Shown: positions 34,847-44,188 of the stretch, piece by piece
Layout: every line of letters starts with the position of its first letter
Numbering within the stretch: the stretch's first letter is position 1
From: G963666705 sp963666705
Lineage (GTDB): Bacteria > Pseudomonadota > Alphaproteobacteria > CADEGL01
Assembly: GCA_963666705.2 (NCBI GenBank)
Contig: CAXXKO010000029.1
Location: forward strand, 1-64,000
Length of the DNA: 64,000 nucleotides
Direction of reading: 5' to 3'
Notes under the pieces: model-generated
The model's input: only the letters and a program-made list of their open reading frames with translations
Databases searched by the model: none
What the model was told of the DNA's origin: nothing
Translations under genes and position numbers: made by a program

Positions 34847-35051
34847 GACCTGGCACTCCCGATGATTGTGGGCGTCGCGCACCCTATACCCGTTCCCCGG
34901 ACGAGAGCCAGTGGCCAACGCGCGAAGGCCCGGTCGACGAGACGCCGGGCACGATCACCGTTGCCCACAACAGTGAGCGGGCGATCTCCGACCTGCTGGC
35001 GGCGCTAGCCTTCCTGCGGATCAGCGGCCGCCCGCGGCACCCCCAACAGGA

Positions 35052-35321
35052 CTAGTACCCACTTTCATAATTCCGTGTTCCATACGATCGCTTTTCCCGT
35101 CTCCTCGGCAGGAGGGGACGCGCCGGCGATGCCGGGGCATCGTCAAGCATCCCCGACACCCCGAGGGGGCGGGAAAAGCGACCCGTAGGGCGGCGCCCCG
35201 AGGCCCCCGGACGTCGTCGCGCGCCGCTTGTGATGCCCCGGCATCACGGCGCGCCACGCTCCTAGCCGGGAACCTCGGGGCGCCGTCGTATGGCACACGG
35301 AATTATGAAAGTGGGTACTAG
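35052..35321. repeat. MITE-like inverted-repeat element (family D)
   Basis: A 270-bp element with long terminal inverted repeats. CTAGTACCCACTTTCATAAT at the left is matched by its exact complement at the right, and pairing continues to about 36 bp with one mismatch (through TTCCGTGTKCCATACGA). CTAG at both ends could be the target duplication. The interior has palindromes around GATGCCGGGGCATC and GATGCCCCGGCATC and no plausible reading frame. Confidence 0.85.
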
Positions 35322-35370
35322 CAGGTGTTCGACGCCACCGGGCGATACCTTGGCACGCGCGGGACACGTT

Positions 35371-35410
35371 ATACCAGACGGCGATGAGCTTGACTCATCA
35401 CCGTCTGGCA
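35371..35410 (+). repeat. Partial family A copy (first hairpin only)
   Basis: CCAGACGGCGATGAG-CTTGA-CTCATCACCGTCTGG is the first stem-loop of repeat family A with a single arm mismatch. The rest of the element is absent. It lies just downstream of the LicD-family gene, where it could act as a terminator. Confidence 0.6.
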
Positions 35411-35447
35411 TTACCCCGATGGGGACAAGCCTTTGTGCATCGATCGG

Positions 35448-36791
35448 TCACGAGTCCCCGCCGGCGACCGGAGCGGGGCGTCCTTTCGGGACCTGTCGCG
35501 GTCGCGGCGGGGGCTTGGCCGTATCGATCGCGCGCCGGACAGCCGCCGCCGGCCCCTTCACGTACGCATAGGAGATCTCGGTGTAGTCGCCGTAAAGGCT
35601 GTTCAGATAGCCCTGTCGGTCACGCGGACAACGGACCTCGGCGCCGTAAAGGGTAATCGTCGAGGTCGGCACCACCATGTCGTGGGGCACGCCGTACCCG
35701 CCGTTGCCGAACCGGGCCATGCCGGCCTTGGACCCCGGCCTCACCAGCACCTTGCGGCCGTCGTCCCACCCCTCCGTCATGCCCTGCAGGTCGACCCGAA
35801 ACTCGGCGCGAAGCCGGTTCCGCTCGTAACGTAGCGGCCAGGGCCGCGGCGGGTCGTAGTAGACCGCGATATACTTCCAGTCCGGCGTGGCCTCCAACTG
35901 GAAACCGTCTTCCCGCGCCCGCGCGCCCAGCTCGGCGACCACTCTCCGCCAACCGGATTCCCCGTCGATCAGGAAGGCCATATCGACATCGTCTTCCCAC
36001 GGCAGGAGGTCCCCGTCTTCCCGCACCGCGCCCAGGAGGGTTCCGCCGTCCATCCAATGGACCACACCCATCTCCTCGAGCTGTGTAGCGACGTAGAGGC
36101 ACACCTCGCGCAGGTGGTCGCGGCAGCAGGGCGGCGTGTTCAGGCCGAGGCTGTTGACGTAGTAATTGACCGCGCAGGGTGTCGTATCCTTGCGGCACCC
36201 GAGCCACTGGACCTTGCCGCCTCCGCTCACCAGCTCGCCGATCCGGTGCTTGTGCGCGAAGGCCTCGATCCCGTCGCCGGACTGGGCGCGCAGTACCAGG
36301 AGGTCCCTCGCCCCCAGGGGCCGCGCCCGCCTGCGCCGCCAGGCGCGTGCGAGGCGTAGGAACCAGGCGAGCTCCACCAGCGCGGCTACCAACAGCACCG
36401 CCCGCAGCCTGTCGTTGGGAATGGCGTACCCGGCAGCCGCGGCGACCGGCAGCAGGCCCAGCTCGATGCGGCCCGCGTGCCGCTCGATGAATTCCACCAG
36501 CGGGGGCTGGGACGACCGAAGGGCGAAGGACGGGGACCCTATGACAAGGAACAGGGCCGCGATCAGCACGCCCGAAACCACGAGCGCGGCGAGGTCCACG
36601 CCCCCTTCCGACACCGACACGAAAGCGACGACGAGCGCCACCAGCGCCGCTCCCGTCAGGATCTCGCGGGTCGGCGTCGGGAACCAAATCCGCGAGAATC
36701 GTATCATGTGCAGGAAGCGGAAATAGGCCACCAGATAGAGGACGCCCGCCGCCAGGCCCAGCAACGCATCCCCCCAACCCGCGATCAACAT
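35448..36791 (-). CDS. LicD/fukutin-family nucleotidyltransferase-fold membrane protein
   Basis: A 447-residue protein. The first 150 residues contain four to five membrane helices (LLGLAAGVLYLVAYF, GAALVALVVAFVSV, LAALVVSGVLIAALFLVIG, LLPVAAAAGYAIP, AVLLVAALVELAWFLRL). The cytoplasmic C-terminal half has the LicD signature HWMDGGTLLGAVREDGDLLPWEDDVDMAFL, whose acidic triplet would bind metal and nucleotide. LicD proteins transfer phosphocholine or other phospho-groups onto surface glycans. The ATG at 36791 was preferred because the first helix begins soon after it. It is divergent from the sulfatase-like gene. Confidence 0.8.
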   Translation of the reverse strand: MLIAGWGDALLGLAAGVLYLVAYFRFLHMIRFSRIWFPTPTREILTGAALVALVVAFVSVSEGGVDLAALVVSGVLIAALFLVIGSPSFALRSSQPPLVEFIERHAGRIELGLLPVAAAAGYAIPNDRLRAVLLVAALVELAWFLRLARAWRRRRARPLGARDLLVLRAQSGDGIEAFAHKHRIGELVSGGGKVQWLGCRKDTTPCAVNYYVNSLGLNTPPCCRDHLREVCLYVATQLEEMGVVHWMDGGTLLGAVREDGDLLPWEDDVDMAFLIDGESGWRRVVAELGARAREDGFQLEATPDWKYIAVYYDPPRPWPLRYERNRLRAEFRVDLQGMTEGWDDGRKVLVRPGSKAGMARFGNGGYGVPHDMVVPTSTITLYGAEVRCPRDRQGYLNSLYGDYTEISYAYVKGPAAAVRRAIDTAKPPPRPRQVPKGRPAPVAGGDS

Positions 36792-37398
36792 TCCAATTTC
36801 TCTTCCCCCCCTGTGGGCCACGAACCATCGCCGATTCGGCCGCTGGTTGCCGCCACCGGCCGATCGGATCGATTTCGGTGCCCTCAGGTGGGGCCGCGGC
36901 TCCCTGTTCCTCGACGCGTCCGGGCGATTCGAGCCTCACGGTCCCGGAGCACCTTATCGCACGCTTCGTCCGTCGCGGTCTTGGGTCGTTCGTCGAGGAA
37001 CTCGATGTCTCTCGGATAATTATAACGCGCGACAGGTCTGATGACAAATTCCTGATACCCTGATTTACACTTATCCAATGTAATATTTCATGATTTCTCA
37101 AGCACCCATGCAAACACTGATTTCATTTTAATTCGGTTTAGTCTTCACTAGGCAGTAATGTCTACTTCTTGGAAAATCCAGGCGGTCGCCGTTGTCCTTG
37201 AGGACATCGAACCAAGCTTGGTGATCTGAGCCGGCCCTCGCCGCGCGAGCCCCACCACAAGGAAAATTACAGGTGGCTTCCACGGTTGAATTGACGACTG
37301 GGATCGAGTCATCTCACCGATGCTCGTCGTGGTACGAGCCCCCTTCGTGCTACAATCATTGGCCGCTGGGCGAGCCATCCGGGGAGTTTCGGGTTGGT
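36792..37398. other. 607-bp intergenic region, partly AT-rich
   Basis: No convincing gene was seen. Short open frames on both strands lack family motifs and ribosome binding sites. The part around 37010-37150 is clearly more AT-rich than its surroundings, with words such as TAATATTTCATGATTTC. It is the divergent promoter region for the LicD-family and sulfatase-like genes and may contain transferred or decayed DNA. Confidence 0.5.
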
Positions 37399-38982
37399 AT
37401 GAGCAGGATGCCGAAAAACGTGCTTTTCATTACGGCGGATCAGTGGCGGGGCGAATGCCTCTCCGCCCTCGGCCATCCGATCGTGAAGACGCCGCATCTG
37501 GACGCGTTGGCGGCTGAAGGCACCTTGTTTCGCCGCCACTACTCGCAGGCAACACCCTGTGGGCCGGGGCGCGCCAGCCTCTACACGGGCCTCTATCTGC
37601 AAAATCATCGCTCGGTGACGAACGGCACGCCGCTGGATGACCGCCATGCCAATATCGCGCGCGAGGCACGCAAGGCCGGCTATGATCCCGCCTTATTCGG
37701 CTATACGGATATCGGCGCGGACCCGCGCGGCCGGGAAGCGGACGATCCCGAGCTCAGAATTCGAACCGGGCTGTTGCCGGGCATGACGCCGGTGGTCCGT
37801 ATGGACGCCGACTACCGCCCGTGGATCGAAGCGTTGCGCCAACGGGGATACGAGGTCGAAGACGATCCTCGATTGCTCTTTCGACCCAACCGGGAGGGGA
37901 TCGATCCGCAGCGCGGCCGCACCTTCGCGCCGACATGGTACCGGTCGGAAGACAGCGGCTCGGCCTTCTTGACCGACGAAGCGATCGCCTACGTCTCGGC
38001 CCGAGACGCGACACCCTGGTTCGTCCACATCTCCTATCTGTCGCCCCATCCCCCATTTATCGTGGCGGAGCCCCACAACGCTCTCTACGATGCCGCCGAT
38101 ATGCCGCTGCCGATTCGCCATGCGACGCCCGAGGAAGAGGCCATGCAGCATCCCTGGGCCCGGTACTATCTCTCGAACCAACTGGACGCGCCCTATACCC
38201 ACGGCGCCTCGCTCGAGGATTATCTCGAGATCGAAGAGCACGAAATCCGCCAGATCAGGGCGACCTATTACGCCATGATGACGGAGATCGATGCTCAAAT
38301 CGGCAGATTGATCGCGTACCTGAAAGAGAACGGGTCATGGGACCGAACCCTCATCGTCTTTACCTCGGACCACGGCGAGCAGTTGGGCGACCATTGGATG
38401 ATGGCGAAGTTCAGCTATTACGAGCAGACCTACTTCATTCCCCTGATCGTCCGCGATCCGGGAGCGGCGAGCGACCCAGGACGTGGCAAGTCGATCGACG
38501 AGTTCAGCGAAAATATCGATGTCATGCCGACGATCCTCGAGTGGCTCGGTCTCGAGGTGCCCGTCGCCTGCGACGGCGAGTCGCTACTCCCCTTCTGTCA
38601 CGGCCAGGACGTCCATGATTGGCGCACCGAGGCTCATGCGGAGTTCGATTTTCGCCATTTTCCGGGGCTTGACGGCGGCCGGGCGTTGGGACTGACCCCC
38701 GATCAATGCACCGCCAACCTGATCCGGGACAGGCGGTACAAGTACGTCCATTTTACCGGCTTGCCACCGCTCTTTTTCGATCTCGAGAACGACCCCCACG
38801 AATTTCACAATCTCGCCGGCGATCCCGCCTATCACGGCACCGTGCTGGAATATGCGCAAAAAATGCTGAGTTGGCGCATGAATCATGACGAACGGTCCCT
38901 CGCCAACACGCGGCTCGGGCCACGCGGCATGGTCGAGCACCGCCCACCACGCCGGCGAAGACAAGACGCCGACGTGATTTAG
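37399..38982 (+). CDS. Sulfatase/phosphonate monoester hydrolase-type enzyme
   Basis: A 527-residue alkaline phosphatase-superfamily hydrolase. ITADQWRGECLSALGHPIVKTPHLDALAAEG carries the first metal-binding Asp. Cys54 in ATPCGPGRASLYTGLYLQ is the formylglycine precursor in a C-x-P-x-R motif. FTSDHGEQLGDHWM supplies the second Asp-His pair. PCGPxRASLYTG is closer to phosphonate/phosphodiester monoester hydrolases than to typical arylsulfatases. Activation needs a formylglycine-generating enzyme not seen in the window. No signal peptide is visible. The start may be 37399 or 37408. Confidence 0.82.
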   Translation: MSRMPKNVLFITADQWRGECLSALGHPIVKTPHLDALAAEGTLFRRHYSQATPCGPGRASLYTGLYLQNHRSVTNGTPLDDRHANIAREARKAGYDPALFGYTDIGADPRGREADDPELRIRTGLLPGMTPVVRMDADYRPWIEALRQRGYEVEDDPRLLFRPNREGIDPQRGRTFAPTWYRSEDSGSAFLTDEAIAYVSARDATPWFVHISYLSPHPPFIVAEPHNALYDAADMPLPIRHATPEEEAMQHPWARYYLSNQLDAPYTHGASLEDYLEIEEHEIRQIRATYYAMMTEIDAQIGRLIAYLKENGSWDRTLIVFTSDHGEQLGDHWMMAKFSYYEQTYFIPLIVRDPGAASDPGRGKSIDEFSENIDVMPTILEWLGLEVPVACDGESLLPFCHGQDVHDWRTEAHAEFDFRHFPGLDGGRALGLTPDQCTANLIRDRRYKYVHFTGLPPLFFDLENDPHEFHNLAGDPAYHGTVLEYAQKMLSWRMNHDERSLANTRLGPRGMVEHRPPRRRRQDADVI

Positions 38983-39218
38983 AAGCCCAGTTGCATCCCC
39001 GTGTCGGCACGCCTGTTCGGTCCATTGGCGATAGGGGCAATCACCAAGCTCAGCTCCGTTTGGACACGGCGCTCGAGCGACGGCCTAATAACAAATGGGC
39101 TGGGCACTTGGGCCAATTGGGACATGCCGGTCAAAGAGAGGCGCAAACGCCGCATGGGTGCCAGCAAGAGTCCACCCCCTACCCGGACCGCGCATCGGGC
39201 CGGCCGAGCGGCTGAGCG

Positions 39219-40430
39219 TTGATCGGCCGGGTACTCGCGAGTCCCGCATTCCGGAGCGCCGACTTCCGCCGCCTGTGGGTGGGGTCCGCGTTCAATCACC
39301 TGGGCATGGTCGGCGAGCAGGTGATCCTGAGCTTGCTGGTATTCCAGATCACCCAATCCTCCGCCTGGGTGGGTGCAACGCTCGCCCTCTATTCTTTGCC
39401 AATGCTCTTCTTCGGGGTGTTGTCCGGCGTCATCGCGGATCGGCTGGACCGTCGTACCCTGCTGCGCGGTATCGAGCTCGCGATCACCATCAACCTGGTC
39501 ATCTTTTCGGCCGTGAATGCGATCGGGCTGATCCAGATCTGGGCGATCATGGTGTTCACGGGCATCTCCGGCACCCTGCGTGCCATGTACCAGCCGGCAT
39601 GCATCAGCTACGCCTATGACATCGTCGGCGGTCAGCACGTCGTCAGGAGCCTCGGGCTGCTGAATCTGGGCACGCGCCTGGGTGCGTTGGTCGGCGCCCT
39701 GATCGCGGGCGTCCTCATGGAGAGGCTCGGGTCCGCGGCGGCCTTTCTCGCCCTGGCGCTGTCCCACGGAATGGCGTTCGCCTCGGTGCGGGGGCTGCGC
39801 TCCGCCGGGCTCGCGGCGGCGTTCGAACGTGTCCGCATCCGGCAGAACCTGCGTGAATACATGATCGAGTTGCGCGACAACCGGACCCTGTTGATGCTCG
39901 TGGCGCTGACGGCGTCGGTCGAGGTGTTCGGTTTCTCGTTCACCACGGCGCTGCCGGAGCTCGCGACCACTCGTTTCGAGGTCGGCGCCGCGGGGTTGGG
40001 TGTATTGCATGCCGCGCTCGCCGTCGGTGGCATCATGGCCGGCCTGGCGCTGGCAAGCGCCGGCGGATTCCAACGGCGGGGTGTTGTCTATCTAATCGCG
40101 ATCTACGCGTTCGGCGCCAGCCTGCTGCTGTTGGCCGCCTCGGCGCAGTTCGTGCTGGCGATGGTGGCGCTCGTCTTCGTCGCGGCCCTCGCGGCCACCT
40201 CGGACATTCTCACCCAGAGCCTGGTGCAGCTCAGCGTGCCCGACCGCCTCAGGGGCCGGGCCATGGGGGCCTGGGTCCTCGCCGTCGGTGCCTCGCCGCT
40301 CGGACACCTCCAGATGGGCGCGCTCGCGGTCGTGCTCGGCGTCGGTGGCGCGCTGGCTGTCAACGGCGCGGCGCTGATCGCCATTGGTGTCCTCACGACC
40401 TTCGTCGCCCCGCGCCTACGGAGACTGTAG
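39219..40430 (+). CDS. MFS transporter (EntS-like, MFS_3 group)
   Basis: A 403-residue inner-membrane protein with about twelve hydrophobic helices. The loop 2-3 motif appears as GVLSGVIADRLDRRTLLRGIE. It has no soluble domains. The apparent start is TTG at 39219 with GAG upstream; this gives the usual FRRLWVGSAFNHLGMVG N-terminus, and no in-frame ATG lies upstream. The substrate is unknown. The 236 bp between the sulfatase-like gene and this one hold no gene. Confidence 0.8.
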   Translation: MIGRVLASPAFRSADFRRLWVGSAFNHLGMVGEQVILSLLVFQITQSSAWVGATLALYSLPMLFFGVLSGVIADRLDRRTLLRGIELAITINLVIFSAVNAIGLIQIWAIMVFTGISGTLRAMYQPACISYAYDIVGGQHVVRSLGLLNLGTRLGALVGALIAGVLMERLGSAAAFLALALSHGMAFASVRGLRSAGLAAAFERVRIRQNLREYMIELRDNRTLLMLVALTASVEVFGFSFTTALPELATTRFEVGAAGLGVLHAALAVGGIMAGLALASAGGFQRRGVVYLIAIYAFGASLLLLAASAQFVLAMVALVFVAALAATSDILTQSLVQLSVPDRLRGRAMGAWVLAVGASPLGHLQMGALAVVLGVGGALAVNGAALIAIGVLTTFVAPRLRRL

Positions 40431-40435
40431 CCTGA

Positions 40436-40576
40436 TTGTCTAAATCCGGTTCGCTGGTCGAGCCCTTCCGGACCCTTGTCTCCACCGGGAACACGGTTGT
40501 CTGCGAAGTCTTCCCCAGCGGGTCCACCAGGTCGCTTCATGATAGTGCCCTTCGGCTTCGGCTTCCCACGGTATAA
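40436..40576 (-). repeat. Dispersed repeat, family C, copy 1
   Basis: A sequence of about 140 bp from TTGTCTAAATCCGG to CCCACGGTATAA. It matches, in reverse orientation, the tandem copies at 49996-50272, with roughly one change in ten. A stem equivalent to CCCGGCGG-ACC-CGCCGGG of the other copies is kept through G-U type changes. It directly abuts the IS110 remnant at 40577. Confidence 0.75.
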
Positions 40577-40990
40577 GACGCAATCGCGAATGGCTGTCCC
40601 CCTTGCAACCAATCGGGCGGGATCGCCTCGGCCATCGTCCAGGCGGGGACGGGTCTTCCGCTTGCGCGGGACGGCTCTGTCTCCTCGTGTTCGTTTATGC
40701 CGTGGCGCTCGTCTCCTTTGCCGGCCAGCGGAAGGCTTCGCCGGTGATCGGCATCCGGTGCAGGATCACCGCCAGCCCGCGCGCGTCACGCAGGCCTTCT
40801 CGTGGCCGGTCCGCCTCTTGATGCGGCGCGCCCAACCCTTCAGCGGATGGGCCCGGCGCACCACCGTCGGCAGGCTGTTGGCGGCCCCCTGGAGCAGCGC
40901 CCGCAACATGGCGTCGCCGTGTTTCGAGATGCGCCCCGAGTAGTCCATCCCACCCGACCGCCAGCGCCGCGACGTGAGCCCCACATAAAG
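40577..40990 (-). pseudogene. IS110 family transposase remnant (C-terminal part)
   Basis: The minus strand encodes YVGLTSRRWRSGGMDYSGRISKHGDAMLRALLQGAANSL, then RRAHPLKGWARRIKRRTGHEKACV, then a frameshift, then ILHRMPITGEAFRWPAKETSATA. This matches the last third of the complete IS110 transposase at 47666-48700. The non-coding tail (GTCCCCGCC-like, CGCGATTGCGTCT) is also kept, so only the downstream end of the IS survives. Confidence 0.85.
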
Positions 40991-41927
40991 GTCGCCTGGC
41001 GCTTTGGTGGCGGATCGGCTCGGCGTTCGCACCGGCGCGCCGCACGCAGCGCTTCGGCCGCCGCGTCGGGTGTCGGCGTTACTCCGCCGCCGAGGCGAGG
41101 GCGGCCCGGGCCTTGTGCGCATCGCGGGCGGCCACCTCGGCCTGGGCCTTGGCCACCATCGCCTCGGACGCCTCGTTCAACGCGAACATCTCCAATGCCT
41201 CGCCTTCCGCATCCTCGACCGGCATCATGGAGAAGTCCCGGTAGGCGCGGGCCGACTCGTCCGCCTGGATGCGCTTGCGCAGGCGATGGAGCTTCCAGGC
41301 GTAAAAGCCTCAGGGGATATAGGTCGCACAGGTCTGCCAGACCCGTTTGGGGTAGAAGATCACCGCGGATTCGATGGCGAATCCGGGGCGCCGCTGGGTC
41401 CGCGCCTTGCGGCGGAAGAAGCCGCCCTGTTGCGGGTGCACCACTTCGAAGCGCATGATGCCGTAGACCTCGAGCACGTTCTGCCACACCCGCACCGGCT
41501 TGATGCCGTAGCCCATGGCCCGGCGCATCAGGGTTTCCACGTGCTCGTCCGTGTAATAGAGGTCCCAGATCCGGCGATAGAGTTCCTGCAGCGTCTCGCG
41601 GCTCATCAGGGGGTGGGCCGTGGTCGGGTGCTCGAGGTCGTAGCGGTTCATGTCCGCGTCCATCGCCACGCCGCGATCGTGGAAGGTCTTGTGGTCCTCC
41701 GAGCCCGGCAGCGGCGTGAGGATGGTGAACTCGATGATGTCGACCGGCAGCTCCCGCTTGATGATCTCCATGTGCCGGGCCAGGGATTCGGGCGTATCGG
41801 CCGGGAAGCTGAGAACGGCAGAGCAATAATCCCCCACTGAAGCGGCCGGTCGATCCGGCTGCGGCGGACCAAAATGGGACCGCGTATAGCCTTCTGTCAG
41901 GGTTGCTCTGACTGGAAGGCGGGGGGG

Positions 41928-43427
41928 ATGTATCGGGTGGAGTTGTACGCACGGGTTCGACGGGCGTGTCATGTCGAGGGGATGAGCACCCGCGAGGCCT
42001 CGCGGGTGTTTGGTGTAGACCGCAAGACGGTCCGTAAGATGCTGTCGTTCTCGGTGCCGCCAGGGTATCGCCGAAGCGCGCCGCCGAGGCGGCCAAAGCT
42101 GGGTCCGTTCACGGGAATCATCGATCGGATCTTGGAAGACGATCGGACCAGCCACCGCAAGCAACGGCACACTGCGAAGCGCATCTTCGACCGCCTCCGG
42201 GACGAGTACGGTTTCACGGGCGGCTACACCATCGTGAAGGACTACGTTCGTGAGCAGGGGCTTCGGTCGCGTGAGGTGTTCGTGCCACTCTCCCATTCCC
42301 CCGGTCACGCCCAGGCGGACTTCGGCGAAGCGATGGCGGTGATCGGCGGCGCGTTACGGAAGATCCACTTCCTTGCCTTCGACCTTCCCCACAGTGATGG
42401 TTGCTTTGTTGCGGCCTATCCGGCGGAGACGACCGAAGCATTCTGCGATGGCCACAACGCGGCGTTTGCCTTCTTCGGCGGCGTCCCCCGATCCATCCTG
42501 TACGACAACACCAAGCTGGCGGTTGCCCGGATCCTGGGCGATGGGAAGCGGCAGCGAACGCGCGTCTTCACGGAGCTTCAGTCCCACTATCTGTTCGAGG
42601 ACAGGTTCGGCCGGCCGGGCAAGGGCAACGACAAGGGCAAGGTCGAGGGACTGGTCGGCTTCATCCGGCGGAACTTCCTGGTCCCCGTCCCGCGTGCCGA
42701 GAGCTTCGCGGCCCTCAACGATGCTCTCGCCGAACAGTGCCGCCGGCGCCAGGCGGCGCGGCTGCGGGGCCACAAGGAGACCATCGGCGAGCGTCTCGAG
42801 CGGGATCGTCAAGTTCTCTTGCCATTGCCGCCTGCTCCCTATGATGCCTGCGATAAGCGCCCTGGACGGGCGAGTTCGCTGTCGCTGGTGCGTTACCGCA
42901 GCAACGACTATTCCGTGCCCGTGGCCTACGGCCACCGTGAGGTGCTCATCCGGGGCTACGTCGATGAGGTGGTGATCAGCTGCGGGGCCGAGGTGATCGC
43001 CCGGCACCGCCGGTCCTACGACAGCGAGGACCTGATCTTCGACCCGCTGCATTACCTGCCCTTGATCGAGCAGAAGATCGGCGCCCTCGACCAGGCCGCG
43101 CCATTGGCGGGCTGGGACCTGCCCGAGGCCTTCATCACTCTGCGGCGGCTCCTCGAAGCTCGTATGGGCAAGGCAGGCAAGCGCGAGTACGTCCAGGTGC
43201 TCCGTCTACTGGAGACCTTCCGGCTCGAGGAGGTCGAGGGTGCGGTCGGCGACGCCCTGCGGCTCGGCGCAATCGGCTTTGATGCGGTGAAGCACCTGGT
43301 ACTGTGCCGCATCGAGCGGCGGCCGCCCAGGCTCAACCTCGACGTCTATCCGTATCTGCCGCGCGCCCGGGTCGCGATGACGTCCGCCAAGTCGTACATG
43401 AGCCTGCTGTCGGGGCTCGGCGCATGA
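41928..43427 (+). CDS. istA: IS21 transposase IstA
   Basis: A 499-residue homolog of the IstA of element 1, with the HTH GMSTREASRVFGVDRKTVRKML, the DDE core (HAQADFGEAMAVI, GGVPRSILYDNTK, GKGNDKGKVEGLVGFIRRNF) and an LVRYRSNDYSVPV C-terminal domain. The ATG at 41928 follows GGCGGGGGGG. The two IS21 elements are related but clearly diverged, so they are separate arrivals. Confidence 0.92.
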   Translation: MYRVELYARVRRACHVEGMSTREASRVFGVDRKTVRKMLSFSVPPGYRRSAPPRRPKLGPFTGIIDRILEDDRTSHRKQRHTAKRIFDRLRDEYGFTGGYTIVKDYVREQGLRSREVFVPLSHSPGHAQADFGEAMAVIGGALRKIHFLAFDLPHSDGCFVAAYPAETTEAFCDGHNAAFAFFGGVPRSILYDNTKLAVARILGDGKRQRTRVFTELQSHYLFEDRFGRPGKGNDKGKVEGLVGFIRRNFLVPVPRAESFAALNDALAEQCRRRQAARLRGHKETIGERLERDRQVLLPLPPAPYDACDKRPGRASSLSLVRYRSNDYSVPVAYGHREVLIRGYVDEVVISCGAEVIARHRRSYDSEDLIFDPLHYLPLIEQKIGALDQAAPLAGWDLPEAFITLRRLLEARMGKAGKREYVQVLRLLETFRLEEVEGAVGDALRLGAIGFDAVKHLVLCRIERRPPRLNLDVYPYLPRARVAMTSAKSYMSLLSGLGA

Positions 43428-44188
43428 CCGACACACCGCAAGTGCTGCTCGCCCACCACCTCGAGACGCTGAAGCTGCCGACCTTCCTGCGCGAGTACGA
43501 CAAGATCGCCCGGCAGTGCGCCTCGGAAGGCGTCGATCACGTCCGCTACCTGTTGAGACTCGCCGAGCTCGAGCTGATCGACCGCGAGCGCCGCATGGTC
43601 GAGCGGCGCATCAAGGCGGCGCGCTTCCCCGTGGTCAAGAGCCTCGACAGCTTCGACTTCAAGGTCATCCCCTCGCTCAACAAGGCGCTGGTCCTGGAGC
43701 TGGCCCGCTGCGAGTACATCGAGCGCCGCGAGAACCTCATCGCGCTCGGCAACAGTGGGACCGGCAAGACCCACATCGCCCTCGGTCTCGGCCTGGCGGC
43801 CTGCCAGAAGGGCCTCTCGGTCGGCTTCATCACCGCCGCCGCGCTGGTCCACGAACTCATCGAGGCCCGCGATGACAAGCAGCTGCTGAGGTTCCAGAAG
43901 AAGCTCGCCACCTACAAGCTTCTGATCGTCGACGAACTCGGCTTCGTGCCGCTGTCGAAGACCGGCGCCGAGCTGTTGTTCGAGGTGTTCAGCCAACGCT
44001 ACGAGCGGGGCTCGACCCTGGTCACCACCAATCTGCCCTTCGACGAATGGACCGAGGTGTTCGGCTCCGAGCGCCTCACCGGCGCGCTCCTCGATCGCCT
44101 CACCCACCACGTCAACATCCTCGAGATGAACGGTGACAGCTACAGGCTCAACCAGAGCCGCAGGCGTCAAACCCCGACTGCTAACTGA
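43424..44188 (+). CDS. istB: IS21 helper ATPase IstB
   Basis: A 254-residue AAA+ ATPase with Walker A LGNSGTGKTHIALG, Walker B LLIVDELGFVPLSKTGAE and VTTNLPFDEW. Its ATG overlaps the istA stop. Confidence 0.92.
   Translation: MTDTPQVLLAHHLETLKLPTFLREYDKIARQCASEGVDHVRYLLRLAELELIDRERRMVERRIKAARFPVVKSLDSFDFKVIPSLNKALVLELARCEYIERRENLIALGNSGTGKTHIALGLGLAACQKGLSVGFITAAALVHELIEARDDKQLLRFQKKLATYKLLIVDELGFVPLSKTGAELLFEVFSQRYERGSTLVTTNLPFDEWTEVFGSERLTGALLDRLTHHVNILEMNGDSYRLNQSRRRQTPTAN

Noticed and set aside
34900..35046. Possible C-terminal gene fragment reading TITVAHNSERAISDLLAALAFLRISG
   Set aside because: It is short, has no start or family motif, and could be chance. It might be a remnant, but there is not enough to call it.
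36500..37113. Minus-strand frame running from about 37113 into the LicD gene
   Set aside because: It is out of frame with LicD and Arg/Gly/Pro-rich, with no motifs. It crosses the AT-rich intergenic DNA only by chance openness.
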